Positions 17,180 to 23,205 of a stretch of 38,576 nucleotides of DNA are shown piece after piece (the first letter of the stretch is position 1; each line of letters starts with the position of its first letter). Both the position numbers and the translations under genes were made by a program. The notes beneath the pieces were generated by a model. The model was not told the DNA's origin. It did no database searches and saw only the letters and a program-made list of their open reading frames with translations. The stretch is from MGIIb-P sp963934015 (lineage in GTDB: Archaea > Thermoplasmatota > Poseidoniia > Poseidoniales > Thalassarchaeaceae), in the NCBI GenBank assembly GCA_963934015.1, contig CAWVWT010000020.1:1-38576 (forward strand), written 5' to 3'.

Positions 17180-17668
17180 ATGGACCCGACCAATTTGGTC
17201 ATCATACTTCTCCATCCACTGGCCGCTTTGATGGTTATAGGCTGGATGATTAGGCAGCATCGTTGGCGACAACGTGGCCTTTTACTCAAAGGGGAAGAGA
17301 GGAAGAAATCAGTACAGTCGCATGAACGAGATGGAGAACGGTTGTACATACTCGCATGGATTTTAGTCATCGGAGGTTTCATCGCGAATTCCCTATATCG
17401 AATTCGAACTGAAGACGCTACCTTACCTGGTGCACTGATGCCAAGCGGTGCAGGCGGGTTACATGCTGGTGGAGGCATACTGGGTTTGATTCTAATCACA
17501 ATTCTTTGGCGTAAGGGGAGGCAGACTCGTGATTTGAGAAATGCAGGGAAACCATGGGCGGCTGAAAAGCAGAGACATGGCCGAGCATCTGATGCAATCA
17601 TGGTCCTCATCGGGTTGCATGCTTTCCTAGGATTCCTTTGGTTGATGCAATTATTGTCATCAGCGTAG
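17180..17668 (+). CDS. Four-helix membrane protein, DUF4079/cytochrome b561-like
   Basis: A 162-residue integral membrane protein. Four hydrophobic segments are visible: LVIILLHPLAALMVIGWMI, LYILAWILVIGGFIANSLY, GGILGLILITILW and AIMVLIGLHAFLGFLWLM. Histidines sit in or beside them (LLHPL, GGLHAGG, HGRAS, GLHAF), the arrangement seen in DUF4079 and b561-like proteins that bind heme b. The family match is from memory of the pattern and is moderate. ATG 17180 is used; a GTG at 17174 is two codons earlier. It is divergent from the PIN gene with an 84-base gap, and its 3' end overlaps the DHH gene by nine bases. Confidence 0.7.
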   Translation: MDPTNLVIILLHPLAALMVIGWMIRQHRWRQRGLLLKGEERKKSVQSHERDGERLYILAWILVIGGFIANSLYRIRTEDATLPGALMPSGAGGLHAGGGILGLILITILWRKGRQTRDLRNAGKPWAAEKQRHGRASDAIMVLIGLHAFLGFLWLMQLLSSA

Positions 17669-18658
17669 AGACCACTTTACTAACCAAGCCTCAATGTTGC
17701 GTTCGATATCAATTGTATCTACAACTCGCTCTTCTTTTTGCCCTGATTTCGTGAGTGCTTGAATCCTACACCCGCAGGCATTTGCATGACCCCCACCATC
17801 TATATCGAAAGCAGTTGCCAATCTTGTCAAATCAAATAATCCACCTTTTTCGTGTAGAAATGAATTACTGTAAAAAGAGGCCGAAAGTGGCCATTTATCA
17901 TCCCCATTGGACCCAATTTCATGATATCCATGTATGATCATACACGCATCGCACTTATCTCCAAAATGGGCGGTTACAAGGTAACCATTCGTTCGAATAC
18001 CCTTGCCATCTAAACGAACAATGGCCATCCTATCAACAATTTTTGTACATTCATCTAGCATTGATTGGAGGCGCCGAAATTCATCCTTAGAGTGTTCAAT
18101 CTTTTTGGCAACGATAGGGATTTTCACAAGATCGGTTGGCCCAAAGCCGTCGACAATATGTTGCAACAGCGTTTGGCAATAGGATTCATCGGTAGCATCG
18201 ATTGTTCTTCCAATCCAAACAATTGGATGGTCTGAAAGAAATTCTTGGCGTGAAATTTTCCCACCATCCAGTTTGTCCACCATCTCCATCCAAGTCGCAA
18301 TATCATCAAGGTTAACGCTTTCTTGGAAAGTGTTGAAACAAACACGTGCCGCACTCAATGCTTCATCCCACACGATATTACAACCATCTTTTGCAGCAGA
18401 ATCTTGTTGATCAGGTGTAGGCTTATTGGTAAGGTGATGGTCGATATGTAAGCCACACATCGGATGAAAAGGAAGATCCAGAACCGCGGTCTCTCTGGTC
18501 ATCCAATCGTCAACCCCACCCCTTCGCACTTCAGCTGGATGGCTAAATTTAACAGGGATATCATTCCAAACCCTACGAACGATTGCAGCCGATAGCAAAC
18601 CATCTAGATCACCATCTGCAACAATTCGCTTAATGTTCATCTTCGATATGTCGACCAA
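17660..18658 (-). CDS. DHH-family phosphoesterase
   Basis: A 332-residue protein of the DHH superfamily (NrnA/RecJ-like), metal-dependent enzymes that cut phosphodiesters in short RNA, DNA or cyclic dinucleotides. IVADGDLDG near the N-terminus is the first metal motif, LHIDHHLT the DHH motif, and FDIDGGGHANACGCR the C-terminal DHHA1 substrate motif. Two Cys in DKCDACM are extra. The start is taken as TTG 18658 because GGAGGGG (18669-18663) lies just before it; an ATG six codons later (18640) is too far from that site, and a GTG at 18688 is less likely. The exact substrate (oligonucleotide, cyclic dinucleotide or 5'-to-3' DNA) is not told by sequence. Confidence 0.85.
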   Translation of the reverse strand: MVDISKMNIKRIVADGDLDGLLSAAIVRRVWNDIPVKFSHPAEVRRGGVDDWMTRETAVLDLPFHPMCGLHIDHHLTNKPTPDQQDSAAKDGCNIVWDEALSAARVCFNTFQESVNLDDIATWMEMVDKLDGGKISRQEFLSDHPIVWIGRTIDATDESYCQTLLQHIVDGFGPTDLVKIPIVAKKIEHSKDEFRRLQSMLDECTKIVDRMAIVRLDGKGIRTNGYLVTAHFGDKCDACMIIHGYHEIGSNGDDKWPLSASFYSNSFLHEKGGLFDLTRLATAFDIDGGGHANACGCRIQALTKSGQKEERVVDTIDIERNIEAWLVKWSLR

Positions 18659-18662
18659 ATGA

Positions 18663-18669
18663 CCCCTCC
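18663..18669 (-). promoter_or_regulatory. Strong Shine-Dalgarno selecting a TTG start
   Basis: GGAGGGG on the minus strand lies four bases before TTG 18658-18656 of the DHH gene. It is the best ribosome site in the neighbourhood and decides the start in favour of TTG over the ATG at 18640. Confidence 0.55.
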
Positions 18670-18764
18670 AAGTATTGTTCGTCACCACATCTCGCTCTTA
18701 GCGTTGGCGACCTAACGCACAGTACATGCGCAACCAATTAGTAGCCCTCACCCATTCAGGTAGC

Positions 18765-19178
18765 ATGGAGACTTCATGCGGGGTAGTCCTCGTTAATTTT
18801 GGCAGCGTCCTTCTCTTACAATATCCACAAGGTCATTGGGGATTCCCAAAGGGACACTATGAGGCAGAAGATGGTACCTATCAGAGTACAGCATTGCGAG
18901 AATTAGAAGAGGAGACAGGTATTTCCGAAGTCAATATGATAGATGATTGGAGGATGAGAACTTTCTACACTTTCACCCACAAGGGTCAACAGGTGGAAAA
19001 AGAGGTATTCTGGTTCATCGGTGAAACTGAACAATATGACATCACATTAAGTCATGAACATCGTAATTTCATGTGGCTCGAGTGGGATGACGCCGAGAAC
19101 CAATTGGATTTTGATCAAAGTAAAGAGATATTGCGTGGAGCACGCGCACAATTGCGGGCATTGGGCCGTGAAGTTTAG
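18765..19178 (+). CDS. Nudix hydrolase, diadenosine tetraphosphatase (NUDT2)-like
   Basis: A 137-residue Nudix enzyme, likely cleaving Ap4A to ATP and AMP. The order of motifs follows human NUDT2: SCGVVL, LLLQYPQGHWGFPKGHYE, the Nudix helix ALRELEEETGI, then LSHEHRNFMWLEW, where NUDT2 has LSHEHQAYRWLGL. Compared with the consensus the Nudix box has one extra residue between the opening Gly and the REL-EE core. ATG 18765 is used since NUDT2-like proteins start a few residues before the SCG motif; ATG 18726 would add 13 residues. Its TAG stop shares TTAG with the convergent adenosyltransferase gene. A wider role (mRNA decapping, nucleotide clean-up) is possible. Confidence 0.87.
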   Translation: METSCGVVLVNFGSVLLLQYPQGHWGFPKGHYEAEDGTYQSTALRELEEETGISEVNMIDDWRMRTFYTFTHKGQQVEKEVFWFIGETEQYDITLSHEHRNFMWLEWDDAENQLDFDQSKEILRGARAQLRALGREV

Positions 19179-19813
19179 GAAAGGTTTCTCTTGCCTAGAG
19201 GTACCCAAAGAGTCTCGTCATCTCCAAGAGTCATCACAATCCATCGTGCGAGAACAAAGAACCAATCGGAAAGGCGATTGAGATATGTGATAACAATATC
19301 TCTAACAGCACCCTCACCCTCAACTTCGCGTAATCGCATCGCACCTCTTTCTGCACGCCGAGTAACCGTACGTGCCAGATGCATTGTGGCAATTAAGGGA
19401 GAACCCGCAGGTAAAATAAACGATTCTAATGGCGCCAACTCTTCAGTCCAAATATCCATTTCAGAGCAGAGCCGGTCGGCTTGTTCTTGATCGATTACAG
19501 TCATTGCTTCCGGGACTTTTTCAGGAAGGAAAGAACATTCCCCACCGATATCAAAGAGTTCCTGTTGGATGAGGCTGATTTTTGCAGTCACTGCATTTTT
19601 GACAGTTCGAACCGTTGCCCTAGCACCACCGTCCTCGTGGTGAGTATCAACACGTTCTAATTCGGCCCGAACCATCCCGATGACTGCATTGAGTTCATCG
19701 ACAGTACCAAAGAAATCAACACGAACATTACTCTTGGACACTCGTTCGCCCGATGCAAGAGATGTCTCTCCAGCATCACCCGTGCCAGTGTGAACCTTGG
19801 TGATGCGAACCAT
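19175..19813 (-). CDS. pduO: ATP:cob(I)alamin adenosyltransferase, PduO type
   Basis: Transfers the adenosyl group of ATP to cob(I)alamin, making coenzyme B12. The 212 residues carry the PduO/MMAB signatures in order: TGTGDAGETSLASGERVSKSN (ATP loop, about residues 9-29), VDFFGTVDELNAVIG, LESFILPAGSP, LARTVTRRAERGA and YLNRLSDWFFVLAR. Length is normal. It lies 41 bases after a small membrane protein on the same strand. The AdoCbl product is the cofactor of NrdJ at the left end of this window, so corrinoid salvage for DNA precursor synthesis is a likely use; methylmalonyl-CoA mutase could be another consumer, but no gene for it is in view. Confidence 0.95.
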   Translation of the reverse strand: MVRITKVHTGTGDAGETSLASGERVSKSNVRVDFFGTVDELNAVIGMVRAELERVDTHHEDGGARATVRTVKNAVTAKISLIQQELFDIGGECSFLPEKVPEAMTVIDQEQADRLCSEMDIWTEELAPLESFILPAGSPLIATMHLARTVTRRAERGAMRLREVEGEGAVRDIVITYLNRLSDWFFVLARWIVMTLGDDETLWVPLGKRNLS

Positions 19814-19854
19814 GATTCCCCGGAGTGGCTCCTAAACAAGGGTCTTTCCCTACT

Positions 19855-20085
19855 TCAAACACTCTCTAATATGCCATCATCTTTCGTTTTTATACGCAAT
19901 TTTTTCATTACCAAGATACCCAATGATCCCCAGATGAATAATTCAATAACAATACAGACCCAGTACCAATATCCAAGCCCTGAGAGAATTGCATTTGCAT
20001 CATAAGGTTCACCGTTGAACCCAATGTAGATGGCTTGAGATAACAAATTGGCACTAAACCAAACTACAACTGCAACCCAACTCAA
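19855..20085 (-). CDS. Small two-helix membrane protein
   Basis: A 76-residue protein from TTG 20085, not a recognised family. Two hydrophobic segments are visible (VAVVVWFSANLLSQAIYIG and YWYWVCIVIELFIWGSLGILV) with a basic tail MKKLRIKTKDD on what should be the cytoplasmic side. The frame stays open upstream as RKGNWEVLSIRLSW, a plausible amphipathic N-terminus, back to a CTG at 20121 that follows GGTGATGAG; with a TATA-like ATATTTAA (20159-20152 on the minus strand) at the right distance, the real protein may be 88 residues. It precedes the adenosyltransferase by 41 bases. A link to corrinoid use is only guilt by position. Confidence 0.6.
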   Translation of the reverse strand: MSWVAVVVWFSANLLSQAIYIGFNGEPYDANAILSGLGYWYWVCIVIELFIWGSLGILVMKKLRIKTKDDGILESV

Positions 20086-20151
20086 CCGTATACTGAGAAC
20101 TTCCCAATTTCCTTTCCGCAGCTCATCACCATGTGTAATTTGTCATCCGAG

Positions 20152-20159
20152 ATATTTAA
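20152..20159 (-). promoter_or_regulatory. TATA-like box before the small membrane protein and pduO
   Basis: The minus strand reads TTAAATAT here. Counting about 26 bases puts the transcription start near 20126-20130, right beside the GGTGATGAG and CTG of the small membrane gene. The message could then run on through the adenosyltransferase gene. Confidence 0.4.
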
Positions 20160-20201
20160 CATACACTAGAGCAGCCCCGTCTATCCCATACATTTCCGCG
20201 G

Positions 20202-20945
20202 CTATTCTGCCTCGAAAACCGGTCGACTGAGGCGTTGAAGACAAGAATCAATCTTTGTAAGCCATGCATTGTCAACAATATCCATACCCCCAAGTCTTTC
20301 CAGCATATCTGCATGCTTTGTTACGGCTTCATAATTTCCATGAAATTCGTGAATCCGAATCAGCGCAGCATGGCTCATCGCATCGAGCCAGGAATCATCG
20401 ACACTCCATGATTTCTCAAACATAGAAATCGCCCCTCTGTCCCCTTCGATGAGCCCTCGATCAAGTTGGCGAAGTGCGGCTTGCGACCACGATATACCCT
20501 GAATTCCAATTATGAGTCCTTTCCAGAAGAGAAAAACTTCGAGCAGAATTACAGTGGTGGCCAAAATGAACCCGACCCATTGTTCAGTGCTACTGTAGGA
20601 CGCCCAACCATCAGCCAAAGCCGAAACGGTCGCAGCTACAAACCACATCCCTGCAAATGGTGCCAATATGACATCCTGCTTGCGTCTATCATGCAAGGCG
20701 CCGACGGTTACACCGAGTCCCCCCATGATACCGGAAATAATCGCTGGAAGATATGGACTCGTAGCGCGAGGTGAATTCATTGCGAGAGCTAAGAGGCCAG
20801 TCACTCCAAGCATCAACCAAGCCCACCGCCCACCAATTTCAGGAAAGGGCTGCGCACGACTCATCCAGAGCATCAGTGCAGAAGTTCCACCAAGAAAGGC
20901 AATCCAAGTCCACATTGGCCACAGGGCGAAGGTCTCGGTATTCAA
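20202..20945 (-). CDS. Membrane protein with C-terminal helical (TPR-like) domain
   Basis: A 247-residue protein of unknown function. About five hydrophobic segments fill residues 5-165 (for example WTWIAFLGGTSALMLWM, WAWLMLGVTGLLALAM, ILAPFAGMWFVAATVSAL, WVGFILATTVILLEVFLFWKGLIIG). Residues 170-245 are soluble and helical, with DRGLIEGDRGAISMFEKSW and HAALIRIHEFHGNYEAVTKHADMLERLG resembling two TPR units. It starts with TTG 20945 overlapping the stop of the upstream gene as TTGA, so the two are translated together. Confidence 0.7.
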   Translation of the reverse strand: MNTETFALWPMWTWIAFLGGTSALMLWMSRAQPFPEIGGRWAWLMLGVTGLLALAMNSPRATSPYLPAIISGIMGGLGVTVGALHDRRKQDVILAPFAGMWFVAATVSALADGWASYSSTEQWVGFILATTVILLEVFLFWKGLIIGIQGISWSQAALRQLDRGLIEGDRGAISMFEKSWSVDDSWLDAMSHAALIRIHEFHGNYEAVTKHADMLERLGGMDIVDNAWLTKIDSCLQRLSRPVFEAE

Positions 20946-21286
20946 TTCATTCCCGCTTCGCCGCTGGGTTCCCCATCATCGCCTCGCCATCCTGGTTGCC
21001 AAAATTCTTCATTGTCAAGCCAAGCCAGCCAAGCTTCTGAATCGGCCTTCAATAGGCGATAGGCCCGTCGCTCCAAACCCTTGAGTAATTCAGCGTCAAT
21101 TTCCGCCTCGTTGCGAGCATCTTTCCATTCGATTTGGAGTTGTGAAATACGGCGTTGTCCTTCTGCATGGTTATCAAAATATTGTTCACACATTTCACGT
21201 AATTCAGTCAACCAAACACGAGTTCCTTTGATGTGGGGGTTATCATTGAACGGCTTCTCTCGCCGACCAAATGGCCACCAACCCAT
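20942..21286 (-). CDS. Hypothetical Trp- and charge-rich helical protein
   Basis: A 114-residue protein not recognised. It opens MGWWPFGRREKPF, followed by charged helices (TELREMCEQYFDNHAEGQRR, ARNEAEIDAELLKGLERRAY) that could form a coiled coil. ATG 21286 is chosen for the GGTGAAGGGG just before it; ATG 21331 and one at 21415 are in frame but run into the divergent rlmH region. It is coupled by a four-base overlap to the membrane protein downstream and may be its partner. Confidence 0.6.
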   Translation of the reverse strand: MGWWPFGRREKPFNDNPHIKGTRVWLTELREMCEQYFDNHAEGQRRISQLQIEWKDARNEAEIDAELLKGLERRAYRLLKADSEAWLAWLDNEEFWQPGWRGDDGEPSGEAGMN

Positions 21287-21340
21287 GGTCCCCTTCACCA
21301 ACCATCCCCCTTGAGCCTTCGCCCCAATCATGATGTTGTT

Positions 21341-21359
21341 TGACGTTCGGGACACGTCA
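21341..21359. promoter_or_regulatory. Inverted repeat touching the rlmH start codon
   Basis: TGACGT (21341-21346) and ACGTCA (21354-21359) form a perfect six-base inverted repeat with a seven-base spacer; its last base is the A of the rlmH ATG. It could be an operator or an RNA hairpin hiding the start. Function is unknown. Confidence 0.3.
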
Positions 21360-21796
21360 TGGCTCGCATCGTTGTCCATACGCATGGCAAGGCGCGGGAA
21401 AAGGGCTATTCGCATCTGATCAACAAATATGCTGAACGTTTAGAAGGCCGGGGTGTCACACTTCTGGCCCATTCCGATCGTATGAATCATGCCGCTTATG
21501 TTTCAAAAATTCAGGATGCGGCGACAAATGGAGTACTGATTTTACTCGATGAGAATGGAGAGAGTGGTACCACAGAATGGATGCTGGAGAATTGGAAACG
21601 GTGGCGCCTCTCCGATTCGACCACCCATTTAGCGGTTGGACCGGTTGATGGTTTTAATTCAGAGATTATTGAGTTGTACAAAACGATTTCATTGGGCCCA
21701 CTGACACTGACATACGAAATGGCCGCAGTCGTATTGCTAGAACAATTGTATCGGGCCAGTGAAATCGATAAGGGTTCACCATATCATCGTGATTAA
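21359..21796 (+). CDS. rlmH: 23S rRNA pseudouridine-1915 N3-methyltransferase (RlmH/YbeA-like)
   Basis: A 145-residue SPOUT-fold methyltransferase that, in bacteria, methylates pseudouridine 1915 in helix 69 of 23S rRNA. The knot region is visible: VLILLDENGESGTTEW, HLAVGPVDGF (usually GGxxG), then LGPLTLTYEMAAVVLLEQLYRASEI and the closing PYHRD, which matches the PYHRE end of E. coli RlmH. The N-terminal half is more diverged. RlmH is known mainly from bacteria. ATG 21359 follows the inverted repeat at 21341-21359 and has no clear ribosome site. Its stop shares TTAA with the convergent decarboxylase. Confidence 0.85.
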   Translation: MARIVVHTHGKAREKGYSHLINKYAERLEGRGVTLLAHSDRMNHAAYVSKIQDAATNGVLILLDENGESGTTEWMLENWKRWRLSDSTTHLAVGPVDGFNSEIIELYKTISLGPLTLTYEMAAVVLLEQLYRASEIDKGSPYHRD

Positions 21797-23196
21797 TTCA
21801 TGGTAGAAGCGATTTGAATAATTTTGTCAACAAATCGTTTCAAACTTTCCGAATCGATAGCCGGGTTACAGATAACAGGGCGCAACACTGTTTTCCCCTC
21901 GACTTTTGTCAAACTCACCATAAATTCACCTTCATGCACCATTTTTTGGCGCAGTGTATCGTTAAATAAATTCAAATCTTGTTCATTTTGAAGTGCACCT
22001 CGATAGCGCAAACAAACATTCGTAAAAGATCGTTCACAGACGAGTTCAAGATTGGGATTTTCAAGAACTAAATTTTCTAATTCAATGGCTAAATCTACAT
22101 GATTTTCAATACGATCTCGCCATCCCGAATTTCCACAAGCCTTCCATTCGATCCACAATTTGAGTGCATCAACTCTTCGACCGCACTGCAAACTCTTCCG
22201 CCCAAGGTCGTATTCTTCTCCGGGTTCATGAAATAGATAATGGGCAGATTTAATGTAAGAACAAGTATTTCCCAATGCACCCAAATGAGGCGTCAACAAT
22301 GCTGAGCACGTCAGTGGAACTCCCATCAATTTGTGCGGATCCCAAGTGAGACTATCTGCGCGCTCAATTCCCCCCATTAGGTGCTTGTATTTCGGTGAAA
22401 AGAGACAAGGTGCACCGAGGGCAGCATCTACGTGTAACCATAATTCTTCATCTTGGCAAACATCGGCCAGTGCGTCAATTGGATCAAATGCACCACGGAC
22501 AGTAGTCCCAGTTGTCGCAACAACACAGAATGGAACTCTTCCACCAGCTCGCGTATCCGCAATAGCTGTTTGCAGCACATCGGGCTTCATTCTGCCAACA
22601 TCATCCGTTTCAATTGCGATGACTCCATTTCTACCAATGCCAAGAACGTGGGCCGACATGAGAAGTGAGTAATGCGATTCGGCTGAGACAAAGATTGCCA
22701 ATTTCGTCCCATCAATTCCATCATTAATTGCATTTGGAAATAGGCGATCACGGGCCAGAAGTAGGGCCAGCAAATTCGAATTAGATCCACCAGATGTGAA
22801 GGTACCATCCGTTTGATCCCAACCAGCCAATCGGCCCAGTGTTGCAACCATTTCCATTTCTATGACTGTTGCCGCAGGTGCGAGTTCCCACGTGTAAATA
22901 CTCGTGTTGGACAGGACAGTGGCAATTTCACCAGCCAATCCAGCCTCCGAAAGCCCACCCCAAAGTGGTTGTAGGAAATGCGGGTGCTGTGTCTTTACAC
23001 ATTCAGAAAGATAAGTATTGATTGTATTGAGGAGTGTATCGGTATCAACCCCTTCATCCTCAACAGATACATTCAGTATTGTAGCCAGTTCCATCGGTGT
23101 GCGCCATGAGCGGACGGGCACATCTCGATTCATCATGCCACGATAGTGTTCACGAACAATATTGAAGACCCCTTCTAACAATTCTTCAGAAGCCAT
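21793..23196 (-). CDS. PLP-dependent group II decarboxylase (GAD/CSAD-like)
   Basis: A 467-residue amino-acid decarboxylase. K289 in LTWDPHKLMG binds PLP; H175 in SAESHYS stacks on the ring and D257 in WLHVDAALG pairs with its nitrogen. The sequence follows the animal glutamate/cysteine-sulfinate decarboxylase branch closely (TFTSGGSNSNLLALLLAR, TTGTTVRGAFDPIDALADVC, LGRKSLQCGRRVDALKLWIEWKACG). Substrates in this branch are glutamate, aspartate or cysteine sulfinate; sequence alone does not decide. Aspartate would give beta-alanine for CoA. It starts nine bases after malic enzyme on the same strand, with GAGGGATC as a fair ribosome site before ATG 23196. Confidence 0.9.
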   Translation of the reverse strand: MASEELLEGVFNIVREHYRGMMNRDVPVRSWRTPMELATILNVSVEDEGVDTDTLLNTINTYLSECVKTQHPHFLQPLWGGLSEAGLAGEIATVLSNTSIYTWELAPAATVIEMEMVATLGRLAGWDQTDGTFTSGGSNSNLLALLLARDRLFPNAINDGIDGTKLAIFVSAESHYSLLMSAHVLGIGRNGVIAIETDDVGRMKPDVLQTAIADTRAGGRVPFCVVATTGTTVRGAFDPIDALADVCQDEELWLHVDAALGAPCLFSPKYKHLMGGIERADSLTWDPHKLMGVPLTCSALLTPHLGALGNTCSYIKSAHYLFHEPGEEYDLGRKSLQCGRRVDALKLWIEWKACGNSGWRDRIENHVDLAIELENLVLENPNLELVCERSFTNVCLRYRGALQNEQDLNLFNDTLRQKMVHEGEFMVSLTKVEGKTVLRPVICNPAIDSESLKRFVDKIIQIASTMN

Positions 23197-23205
23197 ATTG
23201 ATCCC

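Noticed and set aside
17096..17272. N-terminal extension of the PIN protein to 17272
   Set aside because: The extra 59 residues are Arg/Gly-rich, contain a GC-rich hairpin and overlap the divergent membrane-protein gene.
18700..18720. Short dyad GCGTT/AACGC between the DHH and Nudix genes
   Set aside because: Only five base pairs; a similar GCGTTAGG after the giant gene is too short to call a repeat.
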